The notes beneath the pieces were generated by a model. The model saw nothing but the letters and a program-made list of their open reading frames with translations, ran no database searches and was not told the DNA's origin. The position numbers and the translations under genes were made by a program. DNA of 64,000 nt from Nymphaea colorata (Eukaryota > Streptophyta > Magnoliopsida > Nymphaeales > Nymphaeaceae), in contig NC_045148.1 in the NCBI RefSeq assembly GCF_008831285.2, forward strand, positions 10,768,183 through 10,832,182, in the 5' to 3' direction. Positions within the stretch are counted from its first letter, which is position 1. Every line of letters begins with the position of its first letter. Shown one piece after another: positions 11,460-24,663 of this stretch.

Positions 11460-13600
11460 TGAAGTGGGTTGACCGTGCGGAACGGTTTCTCTTTGATGCT
11501 TGTATATATTTTAGACTCAGACCTTTAATATTGTAAGCTTTATTAATTTGGAACCGGTTTGGCAGCCAACCCGGTTCACTCAAGCTATATAATGCTTGAG
11601 CTCTATTGTACAGACAGGTTTTTTTTTTAGAAATCAAACTCCCGATCTCTCTCTCTTTCTCGTGACTTTCTCTCTCCTTCCACTCGAGGGTTTGCTCTCG
11701 CCACGGCGAGGGGCTTCTCTCTCGTGTCCCTACCTCCTGACGCTTCTTCTACTTCGACCCCATGCCTCGTCTGCCTCCCCCAAGCGTCCCTACCCCTGAC
11801 GCCTTAATCAAGCTCGCCCGTGAAGTCCAAACCGTGCCCTGACGCCTCCCTTCTCAGCTGAAGCCTTGCTGCCTCGCCAGAAGCCTCAGCCGCCCATATC
11901 GCACCACTTCCATCCGTCTCGCCTACAGTCGCGATCCCCACTTGGCCAAGGGACTGCGCCATCGGCCTCTCCATACCTTGGCGACGCCGTGGCCCATTTC
12001 TGAAGAGGTTTCGTCAGCCTGCAGCTGAAGGAGGGCCTCCCGTCGGAATCCAAAAGCTTACCGGCGGCGATTCCTGCAATTTCCGCCTGAGCGGCGGTTG
12101 CATCCCCAATCTTCGCTGAAAAATTGGGGGAAATCCCCAATCTGGTGATCTAACTAACTCTCATTCTTTTCTTAGTTGATTTCCTTCAATTCCTAGCTGT
12201 TGAAATGGTTTTACCCGTTGCTGAATGGAGCCGAGAGGAGGAAGACGCTCTGCCCCGTCTGCCGTGAACCCCTGCTACGCGTGACAGTCCATACCCTAAC
12301 TCCTTCAACGACCTGGCTCTAGGGTGGGCAGTTGCCCCCCAAATTCTGGGCGTCCCTTCGTATCTATCCAGACGACCTCCCTACCAAATTTCAGCTCAAT
12401 CCGACACTTGGGCGAATTTTGGCGAATTTCCAAAGATCGGCAGCCCTGTTCAGTGGCAGAACACTTCCAGCAGCCTGACGCCTGTCACAGTTCGCACGAT
12501 TCATCAAGGGCCAGAACCCGAACGGTAGATCCTATTCAGCTCAAATTTGGTCCATCCTCGGGTAACTAATAGGCAGAGCTACTGACCAAAAATCAGCTCA
12601 AACGAAGACTCCTACGATTTTTGGTGAATTTCTGAAGTGGCAGACCCCCTATCCACGCCCGTGAACCAGAACTCACTAGTCTCGTCCATGGGAAGCTGGA
12701 GCTCTTGCTGCTTTGCAGCGTGCCTGTGCCAGCGTTGAACGGCACTTGCCACACCCCACTTCCATCTGCTTCCGGGGTTTAAAATCTCACATGGTGATGC
12801 TTCTCTACTTCATGAGACTAAACCTGCTTGTTTAATTAAGCATTGACTACTCGGTTTGCTATTTTGAGGGTTGCTTGAAGAGCCGCATTGTACCAGCCGT
12901 GGGGAGCTGGGAGCAAAGGCTGCCTGGTAGCGCACGCGCACCTGCGTCAATCGGTGCTAGTCTCACCCCATACGTACGCTTCCGGGGTTCATATTGCCAT
13001 CTGGTGAAGCTCCTCTACATTAGCCTCCTTTATCCTTATGAATTGCGTACTTGGTAATTACCCTGTTGCTTGTGATTGAGGGTGTTCCCAAGGCGTGGTA
13101 AGGAGCGTGGAAGAGGCTGGTACTCACCTGACTTGCCATATGTTTGCTGGATACTGAGGGCTTTGGACTTCTGCCCTTGGTCGTGGTGGCACTGGGCTAG
13201 CCCCAGCGAGGTTTGCCTCACTCTCCCCTATAGAACGGGGTGGGTTTACTTGCTTTCAGCCGTGGTGTGGACCTTCCTATGGGTTGGGGAATGGTGTGCT
13301 CGCTTAGGCATGAATGTATGGTTTGATTGAGTGAGGTTGAGGTCTCATTTGTACACTACGGTTGTAAGGCCTTGCACCCTTTTGTGTAGTAGGTTCAGAC
13401 CTAGAGTAGGCAGGAAAAGCCCTCCTTGTACCCCTACCCTTGGACATTTACTGGGTTTGTCCCCAGTGGGATAACATTTGGCATGTATTCTTACTATATC
13501 TATCACCGGAAGCGTCCCTGAAGAGGTTTTGGGAGGTCAGGACAGCAGAACAGGCAGGTTTTCAGCGGCAGCTACAGTGCCTACGGTCTGCGTCCTATCA
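11460..13600 (+). repeat. LTR of Ty3/gypsy element, plus-oriented copy
   Basis: About 2.14 kb, from TGAAGTGGG to GCGTCCTATCA, homologous to 5207-7292 in opposite orientation. A TATA motif (GCTATATAATGCTTGAG near 11583) and a CT-rich leader mark the promoter. A GTAGGTTCAGACCTAG motif near 13388 has its counterpart near 5390 on the other strand. Confidence 0.75.
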
Positions 13601-16022
13601 GGGATGAGCTGGTCGTGCTCAGTGTGAAGGCACCTAAGATTAAGACATGTAGTCTGATCAAGGGCTACCAACAAGAGCCACTAGAAAAGAGCTAGCGATA
13701 AGGAAAGGAGGATCCGCGCCTTTCCTAAATTGTAGGAATGAGGATTGGCAACGGATTCACCCAGATTTGGCATGGGGCCAAGAGGGCTGGACGAGATCTC
13801 TTCGTGCTCAGATGGGGGACACGTGGCAAAGATGGAAGGTGGTGATGAAGTGCGGATTTGGCAAGGGTAAGATGGTCCAAGGGGGAGGCGATGGATTAGG
13901 AAAGGATGAGGCTATCGGCTAAGGGTTTCCACACTTAGCGCCAAGTGGAAAATGCGTGGAGCTGAGCTCGAAGCTGCGTGGAAGCCGTGTGGCCGATACG
14001 TGGCAAGGAGGGGACCTGATGGGTGACGTGGAGGATGAGGTGGCGGTCAGGGCTGCTGGATGTTTGACACGTGGATCGGCTAAAGGCTGAGATAAATTGT
14101 GGATTAGGGTTGGCTAGAGGAAAAGAATACCAACATGGGAGGAGGGTGGTGCGTGGGGAGAACTTACAAAAATGTAGGAAGCGATAGGATGGAAGAGATT
14201 TGGCTGTTGTGACAGATAGGACAGGTGAGGACAGGTGGCTAATGCAAGTTTGGTAAGGATCTTGATGATTGAGACGTGGCAGATCGGACAGGGGAGATTG
14301 GAACAAGTAAGGAAGGACTTGGACTTACCGGATTTGGAGCCGGCGAGCTAAGATACTTCCTCTTGTGTGCCGGTGGCTAGGGTTAACTTCCAAAAAGAAA
14401 TTGATCACTTTGCCCTTAATGGATCTAAACGGTACCTTGATGGACTTGAGGGCAGATCTGTCCTTTACGCCAGAACTTGCAGCGGTGGTCGAAAATGGTG
14501 CAGCGGCCACCAAAAATTTAAAATTACAGCCAACGGCCAAACTTCAATTCTGGAGAGGACCAAGAGAGCCTAAAATTGGATATGATGTTCTTCTTGCCAA
14601 GGCGATTCTCCTGGCCTATCTCACTTATGGATCTATTAATTTTAATGGTTTGAAGGCTGTTGGATTACGAAGTGATGCACTTGAAGCCGGGCTGGATTTG
14701 ATGCTTTTGGTGCTTTTCTCGCCGACCGAACTTCTTTAAAACTTTCTTAAATTAAGCCTAAAGATTAATAGGCGACTCCAAGACGTGTAAGAGATGTTCT
14801 AGTGGGGATTTCACTGTGGACTTGAGGTTCAACTCTCGGGTATGCCGAGGGAGGATCTTAACCCTTGGTCGAACTCTCTAATAGAGCTTTCTCAACACAA
14901 CTATTGTAATCAGCTAAGAATCTGAAGACTAACCTTGCAACGTCGATATTGAAGATGCTTGTGACGGCTTCTTCAATCTTCCCAGTCGAAGTTTGGTCTC
15001 TCAACGCCCATGTGGTTCGGGTGAAGGCACCAAGTTCTTCTTGTGATTCCGTAGGGAATGTCTGTGGTCAAGGTTACTGCTAGACGCCGGAGCTTCCGAG
15101 GAGATCCTTGTCGTAGTTCTTAGGCCGATGGGATTGAGGAGAGAAGTAGAATCCGAGGAGGGAGGAACACAAGCCTTCGGTTAAAGAGGTTGATGTTGCC
15201 GATGCCAAGGAGGACGCCGGTTTCACCAAGGGGGCTTCGATAGAGGAGAAGGCGCCACAAGATAGGGAACACATGGGGAGAAAGGGATACACCACCGCGA
15301 GAGAGGGGGAGTGCGTGAGGGAGAGAGGAAGAGCACGAGAAGAGAGTGTGTGAAACTGAACCAATGAATTCCTTAATCAAATTTTGCATAGTTTACAAGA
15401 GGCGCCCAAAGCTTATATACATGGGCGAGTGACTCGGTTCTTAAGCACATAGACCGTCTCGTATTTACATCAAAGCAAAATGCTTAAAGCGAGACACAGA
15501 CCGTCTCGTATTTACATCAAAGCAAAAGCAAAAGAACTTGAAAACAAAATGCTTAAAACAATTGCAAAATCAAAACGGGCCTAGCGCCCAACTAGAACTA
15601 AACCGCCCTTGAGTCTTGTGAGCCCAAGGTGGGGACCTCGCTCGGGTAACTGCCCGAGCTTCGGAGTTGGTGCTGGGATAAACCGGGGTAGCCTAGCAAC
15701 TTGCCTAGGATCCATGGTCCTAGATCCCCTCAAAGGTCGTGGGTGTCAGAGTCGCAATGGGTTCAGTCTTGTCTAACTCGGTGAGTCCTTCAATGAGCTC
15801 AAAATAGCCTTGACGAATATCCGTTCGAAGCACGCACTTGGACTTTGTTGCTCCACACACTCCTCCCACTACAACTTGTACAAATGTTGGCTTAACCTCC
15901 TTTGGTATTTCTGAAGTGCCCGGTAGTGTATGAGCCATCATGACCATGGGTCTGCGCCCACGATGACTGGGTTCGGTCTACTCATCTGCTACTGGGTTCG
16001 GACCTAGAGTATGGTCTGTAAC
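13601..16022. mobile_element. Unclassified repeat-derived DNA, probably fragments of further LTR elements
   Basis: No protein domain is recognised. On the minus strand a TATA-like CATGTATATAAGC (about 15408-15420) with a CT-rich leader running to about 15100 resembles an LTR promoter. A 30-bp unit (15451-15480) recurs at 15498-15527. A GGGTTCGGACCTAGAGTA motif near 16000 resembles one in the 2.1-kb LTRs. The frames at 14325-14740 on both strands overlap and match nothing I know. Confidence 0.5.
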
Positions 16023-16517
16023 AGTTCCCCACGCGTAGCGTTTGGATGCGCAAGGGGGTGCGCGTGGGTTAGAGGCAATTCTCCAAGTGGACGCATATGC
16101 TGCATTCCACAACCGCGTAGAGCCACGCGGGGGTGAGCAAGTAAATGCTCACCTTCGAGTAGGGCGATGGTCGGCCGCCTTACTTAATGACATATAGTCG
16201 TCAACTTGCTTCAGCTGGGGACTTCCTCCCAAGAGAAGTCTACCCCCACCCAGATTTTGTATGAAAGTAGATAGGCACTTGGATGAATGGCAATGTTCTG
16301 ACAGGGCCTCATGGCTACGGCTTGCCGATGGTCTACGATAGGATAAACCTGGGTGATGGTGTGCCTAGTATTTTGCACTTCTCGTCTAGTCCACAGTCCT
16401 TAAATGATTGATAAACGCTTCCTCATACTTAAGAAAGAGTCGGACTGATCAAAGGCTTTGGGGAAACCTTCGGCACTGCGCGGGCCAAAGAAAACTTGAA
16501 AAAGTCAGCCCGTGACA
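16023..16517 (+). repeat. 5'-truncated internal copy of the outer element LTR
   Basis: It matches the last roughly 490 bp of both outer LTRs, ends CGTGACA, and is followed by its own primer-binding site (TGGTATCAGAGC from 16520). Internal sequence from 16518 to about 16770 matches 4952-5206. The LTR upstream part is missing, with an abrupt junction near 16023. Confidence 0.82.
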
Positions 16518-17123
16518 AGTGGTATCAGAGCAGACGATTTCTCGGAGGGAACTTGAAGATGAGAACGCTGCGAAGATAACATACAAGTGGTTCTGAAGAA
16601 ACGTTGGCTTGTCAATGGTGCCCCAGAGTTTGAGTATGTTCGTCGAACACTAGTTCAAGTGACCGCGTTGGTGTTGGCCAGATGAAGATCACATGTTCCG
16701 AATATGGTGTCTGGGTGTCAGGAGCAGAAGGGCCAAGAGGGTCGCTCGCTGAGGCAGATATGGTAAGAGGCCCAATGTGGAAAAGGATCGTCCAGTAGGG
16801 CAAGTGCCCTTAGTGTTGGCATGACTCGAATAAAGGAACATGTGTACGGGTTGACAGCACAGCTTGGAAATTTGAGACTTAGTGGTCGTCGGAGATGTTT
16901 CAAACTTTACTAAGGAAAAGTGTAAATAGTGATAGAAAAGTGTGAACAAACTAGGAATGGACTAGAGGCAAAACACCCGATAGGCAAGTAGCCGTGACGT
17001 GACGGGTGCATTAATCAGACGAACGTAGGCTCAGTTTGAAAAGAAATGAAGGGAATGGTTGTTGAATTTCTCTTGCCCGAGGCGAAGTCACCGAGGACAG
17101 TGACGATTTTGGCGGTGGGAGAA

Positions 17124-17841
17124 TGTTGTCGACCGACTATGTACGGCCGGCCAAGCCAGTAGAAGGATATGTTGTTTGACCAGTTTATGCATTGCACGAA
17201 AAACATATGGGATCCAATCGAACGCTAAGTCAAGCAGAAAGCAATGCACATGAAATGTGCAGCATGGTGGTGCAGCAACGAAGCGTATAAATGTATCATG
17301 GTCATCTGTTCCTTTGGAAGTGCAAGTCCGTCATTGGGGAATCAAGTAGGTTTCCCACCTATTGCGTTTGGATGCGCAATGGGGTACGCGTGGGTTAGCG
17401 GCAATTCTCCCAGTGGATGCATATGTTGCGTTCCACAACCGCGTAGAGTCACGCGGGGATGAGCAAGTGAATGCTCATCTTCGAGTAGGGCGATGGTCGG
17501 TCGCCTTACTTAATGACATATAGTCGTCAACTGGCTTCGACTGGGGACTTCCTCTCAAGGGAAGTCTACCCTCATCTATATTTCGTATGGAAGTAGATAG
17601 GCACTTGGAGGAATGACGATGTTCTGATAGGGCCTCATGGCCACGGCTTGCTGATGGTCTACCATGGGATAAGCCTGGGTGATGGTGTGGAGTGTTTTGC
17701 GTTTCTCGTCTAGTCCACAGTCCTTAAAAGATTGATGAACGCTTCCGCAAACTTAGGAAAGAGTCGGGCTAGCCGAAGGCTTTTGGAAAACCTTCGACAC
17801 CGCGTGAGCCGAAGAAGGCTTGAAAAAGTTGGCCCGTGACA
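17124..17841 (+). repeat. 3' LTR of the outer retrotransposon
   Basis: 718 bp, TGTTGTCGACC to GCCCGTGACA, preceded by a purine-rich tract and followed by the CAGAT target duplication. It has the canonical TG...CA ends that the 5' copy has partly lost. Confidence 0.87.
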
Positions 17842-18109
17842 CAGATGGTCCTGAACATTCCTGTATGATAATGCACTCAAGTTCGGGATTTTCACATACA
17901 CTTGAGATTCAATCTAAACATCCACTCACATACAAATGCTATCAAATATCCTGCTGATGGTAATTATTTCTCAAGGGTATTAATTGATTCCACCCAATAA
18001 CAAATAAAAAAATACTTTCATTTTATAAAAAATATATGTTTTATTATTTAAAAATATATTTTATATTCAAAAAATAATTTTATATTTAAACAAATATTTT
18101 TTATTGTAA

Positions 18110-18217
18110 CCGAGCCAGGCCTGGGGTTGGGTTTCGGGCTCGGGCCCGGACTCGGGTTGTGGACATCGGGCCGGCCCGGACCCGACCCTTATCGGGCCAG
18201 CCCAATGCCCAGGTCTA
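18110..18217. mobile_element. Solo terminus related to the CG-rich hAT-like family
   Basis: A cluster of GGGCCGGCCCGG-type words ends in AGCCCAATGCCCAGGTCTA. The reverse complement of that end resembles the 20-bp terminus of the element at 7632-8705. The other end of this copy was not found, so it is probably truncated. Confidence 0.5.
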
Positions 18218-18307
18218 GTATTAATTTTCATGTTTCCTCGTATCCAAATTAAGCTAACAGGCCACGCTTAGTGGACTATAGATATCTAGGTCTATGATGA
18301 ATTGCTA

Positions 18308-18427
<120 letters not shown>

Positions 18428-19927
18428 GCAGGTGTTAGATAATGAGATGATAGAGGCATAAAGAATAGTCTTAGGTCTTGATCTTTTCTATATGGGTGGT
18501 TGAGAAAAAAAACAAAGAAAAAAAATGTGAACTGATACTAAATGACAAAAATTCCTCGTCACCTCTTCGTGAGGGAGGCGGTAAAAGGAGGAGGAGCCGG
18601 CACCTTTGATCGCAAAGAAAGAGGTTGCGTTCTTTGGTGGGCAATCGCCATTACAATGTCACCAACTTTCTCTACCAATTGGCACTTTCCGATTTTATAG
18701 TAACAATTTTACTTTCAATCAAACAGTTGCCATGGACCTGCTCAAACCCCAAAAGGGCTTCTATTAGCAAACAGAAGTTGATATATTTAGCTACCACCAA
18801 AGCCCTCCAACCATGTCAATTCTATTCTATCTTTTCAGGTGTGTTGTCAACAATTGGGGCATATCGCTCTGCAGAACTCTTCTGCATTTCATTAATGTAA
18901 GGACTCTGTTCTTACAAAGTTGGGTTTCATATTTGTGAAATTTAAATTATGGCCAAAGAGTCGTATATGTGTCACTTAAATATTAGGTTCCTCTTGTCTA
19001 AGAATCCAAAAAGAAATTGTATCTGTTAGGTGTTGAACTCGAAAAACATATCCAAGATCTGTACAATCGTGTTTGGATGGGTATCTTATGAGGTTGATAT
19101 CCTTCCTTTTCAAACAAGTTATCCAGACAATCCAGCACAACCCTAAAAAATTTATTTGATAGTTATAATTTGTACCATTCAAACTAGTTTTGGAAAAATA
19201 AACAAAAAAGATTTTTGGAAAACTATGTGTTTCAATCCTTGAAACCTAGTAAAGATTTGCCTGACCTAGATCGCCAGCCCAATGAAAAAAAGGTATAATT
19301 TTATATGAATTAATTGAACAACGTGAATCTTGCTTTTGCTTTTATATGAATTAATTTATTTAAAAGCATGCCTAATATAAACAACAACAGAAATTTTGTG
19401 CTAGAATATCCTGCTTTTATATTATTTCATTTAATAAAGGATGAAAGAAAAACTTTGAAGGTGAACGAACTTTTATTAATGTCACTAAAAGTAAGTTTTT
19501 ATTTATTTAATTTTTTAATTAATGTGAGTGCCGAACACTATGCCTCAGGAAGATATACCATAAAAAGCGCAGTGATGAGAATGACAAGGTCGGAACTTGA
19601 TTCAAGATCTCCAACTTGATAATTTTTTTATATTTGTCGCATTTTCTTCTCGCCACATGTAGTTAATGAATTGGATTCAGATTAGAAAAAGTCTGACATG
19701 AAAATTTTTAACGTCGATTAAAAAATTGGATCGAATTCATACCAATGGGATGCAGATTAATATTCTGATTTAAATAAATTTCCAATGGGATTCATATTCA
19801 AACTTGGGTTCAATTTGAAATAAATATCCTATATCAAATATTCATATATTTTGAAAGTCGGTTCTTAACATATAATAATTCAGTCCGGATATCCTATATC
19901 AATTATGAATACATGAATATCTCATAA

Positions 19928-19929
19928 AT

Positions 19930-19968
<39 letters not shown>
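19928..19968. repeat. (CA)n(TA)n microsatellite
   Basis: A few CA units are followed by about 15 TA units within a degenerate AT-rich repeat. Confidence 0.93.
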
Positions 19969-19970
<2 letters not shown>

Positions 19971-22900
19971 AATTCGAATATAATATCTTGGCATCTCTAT
20001 CAATGGGGTTTTTCTTTTTTCTTTTCTTTTTTTGGCATCTTACCATTTTGCTCCCAAGAGAACCCATGCCTACCAAGAGAATTTAGAACTTAGTTTTCTG
20101 AGTTTTTCTGGTTTGAAATGAATATGTATACTTTTTTAAAGTTGAATTTTTCAAAAGATTTGTGTATGGATGCTGCAAGAGATGCGTTTTTCTTCTGCCA
20201 AATTGTTAAATTTTCTCCTTTAATGAACATTGAATGAGGTTGTCTGCATCAAATTTATCAGCACAAGTTGCTTTCTTCCTGGACCATGGAGCATTCAATT
20301 GAGGCACGCAACTTTCTCATGCTCCGGGTTTCTAAGTTCTAACTCTCAAGTTCTTTAGTCTTTAGTTATTAGTTTCTGATCATCAGAGGTGTAGTCAGAA
20401 ATTTTTTGTTGCAGAAACCGAATCATAATTCAAAATTTAAGGAATATAAATTTTTAAAATTTTTATATAAGTTGAACTAAATTTGTAACATTTACATGAA
20501 AAATTTTGAATTTCTAAACATCTTCCACGCTTTCTCTTTCTCTCTCCAAACATGGATCCAGATCTCCTCATGGTCTTATTCCACAACTCTTTTCCCTCCA
20601 ATCTGAGCCTTATTTTCCTTTGCTGATTGAAACTGAGGGGGGAAATGGTTCAAATCTGGTTTCCATCCAGTAACTTATCTGATCTGACTTAATTGGATCT
20701 CTTTAATTAGTCTTCTAACGGAAAATCCAGAACCAACCGGCCCAAAATCAGGCTTTCATAAGCGACAAACTTGGATCTTTATTGGATCCCAGTCTCAGTT
20801 TCGGAATCCAAGTCTGATCAGTGTTCAGATCTAGCCGACTAAATAAATCAGCTACGGTCAGTATTAGATAGTCTCAATATGTTCATATCTCTGTTTGTAT
20901 CATACTACGGGTCACATAAATTGATCCAAATCACAGTCTATTCACGACTAGCCGTCTCTTGAATCAATTTTCCAATATAAGAAATATTTTACATTTAAAA
21001 AAAAAAGCTACAAGCGTCCATTTGATTTGTAAAAGCACGGAGGGAGTAAATTGATCATTATTAAATAAAACATAAAAAGTATGTAATAGCTAAAAAAAAT
21101 TCTAAATTAATATTAAATTTCATATAAACCAATATGGCAACTTATCATACTTTTTCCCATTTGATTCAATCAGAAAAGGTGCGAAAAGAAAGCAAAAAAA
21201 ACGTGATAAATTAACTGGTCGTTTGAAACTAAAAAAAACGTATTTTTAACATTAAAAACGTACTTTTTTCAGTTTTTCATTTCCTCAGTTTTTTTAATAA
21301 CAAAAATTTTTTTATTATTTTTTATTTATTGCAAATCTTTGTGTTAATAGTTTCTCACTTATTTTATTTTTTCATGATTTTTAGTTTTTAAAAAATTTAA
21401 AAATTTACCTTATTTTTCCTTTTTTGTCGTATTATAACTGAGAAAATCCTCACCTTTTAAAACAAAACTCGGAGACTTATTTGTGACTATAGATTCAATG
21501 TTATCAAAATCATCTCTTTAATTTAAATGCACAGGTAGATGATTTTAAGTCAAAGAATTGGGATAAAAACAAAATAAAAAAAATAAAGACAAAAGTTTTA
21601 AAATAAAGAAAAACATCGAAAATAAAAGTAGCAAACGGCGGCAGTAAAATCAGCCAGTGAATCGAATCGATTTGCGACCGACATTACTTAAATCGGCCAA
21701 TTGATCACGTTGATTCTGATAACGATGTTCTAGAGTACGCTGCACGTGAGTGCCGAAAAATGTGACTACTAGATTATTAAATAACTGCAGCGGCCTGAGA
21801 AGCAAGGCAGAAATGCTGATCAAAATAGAGAGATAAGAGCAAGTTGGTTAAGATATTAGCAAAATAACATTTCTTTTTGTTGGTCATCTGATTTTTATGT
21901 GTTTTTTAAACTGATTTATTTGACATCAGTTGCAATCACGTGAGAAAGATCATTTCTGAGCACTAGTTATAAAATTTTAAATTTTTAAAAACCATTAATA
22001 TATAAATAAAAAGTTACTGAAAAATATTTTTATAAAATAAACAAGTTTTGGTGTCTATGTGGGCAGTTGCCCACACCTGCCTCCGCCCCTCTCGCAAATT
22101 CGTGTTATTTTTTAGTGTTTCCTTCAATTGAAGAGTTTGAGTCCAAGGAATGAAATAAGGGAGGACAAAATCAATTTGGATTGAGGGTAGGGATAGAGAC
22201 TGATGACTTTATATTCTAATAACTTTTCCTTTCTATGTCAAGCCATTAGTTTAGCTTTTTCTCTTCAATATTGGACACAAAGTCACTCCAAGTAGCTTCT
22301 TCTCTTCAACATTGGAAAAAAAAAAGTTCCTCCATTACATAGTGTGTTACTCATAATCACTATTGGAAAAGTTCTTGCTTATAACAAAGTCTCTCGTCTC
22401 GAGTGCAGTTTTCCCGCATAATAGCGGATTGAATTAGTAGAGCTATAAAGTTTTTTTTTTAATTGAAAGTCGAAGCAACTTGAGTTTAATGGGTTTTTTA
22501 ATTTCATTTTAGTGTTTTATGTACGAAAATATGACTAAGTATGGAATGTAATGAAAGCTCCAAGGGAGTTGAGATAGGAGAGAGGGTGCCCACTGGGGTG
22601 CGTGAGAGAGAAGATTACGATCCACCACCTAAGAAAGAGTTGAAACCCATCTCGTTTTCCTTTCTTATGGGATCCACTAGGACTGCATCTATGCCTGGTG
22701 AAAAGACAATTTTTTTCATCTTGGTACTATAGTTTACTCCATACATACGACACAAGAGCATAGAACATCAGAATCAAATGAGCCCGATCAACTATTATGT
22801 GCTTCTTGGGGGTCGTTTGGCAGTTGAAACTCTCTAGGTGTGTTTTATAAATATACATTAAAGATTGAGATAGATTTATAAAACACTGAAACTAGATGTC

Positions 22901-23965
22901 CATGAATCTGCTGCAATTTTTAAGACAAATTATTCACGAAGTGATCCATTTACCAAACGAGCCATTAAAAATATTGAACCAGTGTCTGATTGACGGGACT
23001 CGGCTCCACCTGTCTAGCCATAAAACCTCATCTGCAAAGAGACAACCAGTATGGTCATGTCTCTTGCTGGTCCAACAAAAAGTTATGTTACCCACCAACT
23101 TACTTTCCATTGACATTGAAGGCAACTTACTTTTCATGGTAAAAGAATACCATGTCATTTTCCAAAGCAGCTAGAGAATGGTAGATGGATAAACTTAGGA
23201 AGTCTAAAATTAACAAAGAAATCCAGTTTTTTCAAAGCTTGAAACTTTAGAAACAATTGTATTTTCTAAACAAACTCATGAAATCTAATCTGTGAATCAA
23301 ACTCTATGAGAGCCTAAAGTATCTTTTGCACTCCTAAAATTTTATAATTTTTCTAACATTTTCGAGTCTCTTGTCTACCCACTAGTTTCTTCCAATTTTA
23401 TCGGATGTCTCTGAAGCGACCACTAAGGATCCTCTTAAGGGCCTACCGACTCGACGCGCCCACTTTCTTTTCATAAGAAAAAAACAAAACTTGAGAGGAG
23501 CAAAAAATGATAAACTTTTTGTCTACATTTAGTAGGCCTGGGTTTAGCTCTTCTGCCAAAAAAAAATGATGAGTTTATTTTGGCTAAGTGTCACAAACTG
23601 CATGCATAGGAGAAAAGGTGGAGCCCAACTTTAATTGCAGAAATTTTTTTCCTTGGTCATGCTATTTTCATGATAAAAGTTTGCTAAACCTCACCCTTAA
23701 AATTGTCTTTTTTTGACATCACAATGTAGGCCCTAGAAAGAAAGAAAATGCCCTTTTGAGGCTCATCATTTAACCACAATTTAAAACAAGAACATCAGCT
23801 TTTCCTTTTTGTCTTATAACCTCATTTATTTCGGCGCAGTTGGCATTTTACCTTGCGATGATAGAATACTCTAACTACCTACATGACCGCATGACGATGG
23901 AATGCCTTAACGCCTAAGTTACCCACTTATTCACAAACAAGATGAGCAAACCACATTCACAAGGA

Positions 23966-24345
23966 TGATTAGGGGTGAAACCGAGCCGAGTTGAGCCCGA
24001 GTTCAGTTAGCTCAAGCTCGGCTCGACTAATGAAACCTTGAGCTCGAGAATAGCTCGACAAAAGTAGCTCAAGTTCGACTCTGCAGTTAAATGTTGAGTT
24101 CGAGCTCGACTCGATTAAGACTCGACAAACTCACTTGAATAGAATTGACATTCATCGTTACATGTTGAGCTCGAGCTCGACTCGATTAAGGTTCGACAAA
24201 CTCGTAAACTTGTTTGAACATATCAATTTGATTAAGACTCGACAAATTTGATTAAGGATCGAGCTCTACTCGGTAGTTACATGTTGAGCTTGATCTCAAC
24301 TCGATTATTTGAACGAGTCGATTCATGAACTCGAGCTCCACTGTT
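23966..24345. mobile_element. Degenerate hAT-like CTCGAG-word element, copy 2
   Basis: It begins TTAGGGGTGAAACCGAGCCG and is made of words such as TTGAGCTCGAGCTCGACTCG. About 200 bp are nearly the reverse complement of 580-755. It lies about 200 bp upstream of the first exon of the DUF21/CBS gene leader, so it may touch that promoter. Confidence 0.5.
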
Positions 24346-24540
24346 GTCATAAAAATGAAAAGGTGTTATGGCATAACATTAAAATCATCAGCCCTATTGA
24401 GAATATGGGCAAAAGGGTGATGGTTAAAAGGATATTATAATTTTCTTCCTTTCTGTCCGTTATTCACCAAACAATCAACGGAGAAAAGGACATTTTGGTC
24501 ACATTTTGGATATTAACAAGCTTCTGGAGTCAAAACAAAT

Positions 24541-24663
24541 ACGCACACGCTCTCTCTCTCTCTCTCTCTCCTACGGCCCCTCAGCCGAGTTGCAGAGACA
24601 GCGGCAACACTCTCTCTCTACACTTACCTCCAGGCTTTGTTTTTTTCCTAGAGAGAGAAAGAG
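24541..24663 (+). promoter_or_regulatory. CT-rich 5' leader of the DUF21/CBS gene
   Basis: A (CT)n run at about 24549-24570 and further CTCTCTCTC before the ATG at 24664 match the pyrimidine-rich leaders of many plant genes. No clear TATA box was seen, so the transcription start is not fixed. Confidence 0.5.

Larger units (their letters stand above)
4245..17841 (+). mobile_element. Outer LTR retrotransposon, about 13.6 kb including nested insertions
   Basis: The two terminal LTRs, 4245-4951 and 17124-17841, align along their whole length. The five bases just before the first (4240-4244) and just after the second (17842-17846) are both CAGAT, a target-site duplication. The 5' LTR is followed after two bases by TGGTATCAGAG, the usual plant primer-binding site matching initiator tRNA-Met. 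The 3' LTR is preceded by a purine tract ending GGCGGTGGGAGAA. I see no gag or pol belonging to this element. It looks like a non-autonomous large element that received other insertions. Confidence 0.85.

Noticed and set aside
14325-14740. Overlapping frames on both strands inside the retrotransposon block
   Set aside because: Neither strand shows a known domain; open frames on both strands of repeat-derived DNA are common by chance.
15720-15947. 75-residue minus-strand frame (contains FVQVVVGGVCGATKSKC)
   Set aside because: Looks protein-like but matches no family I can name; probably retroelement-derived, so kept within the general repeat annotation.
18625-18900. 91-residue plus-strand frame in the intergenic region
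   Set aside because: No recognised motif, no splice signals that extend it, and surrounded by repeats.
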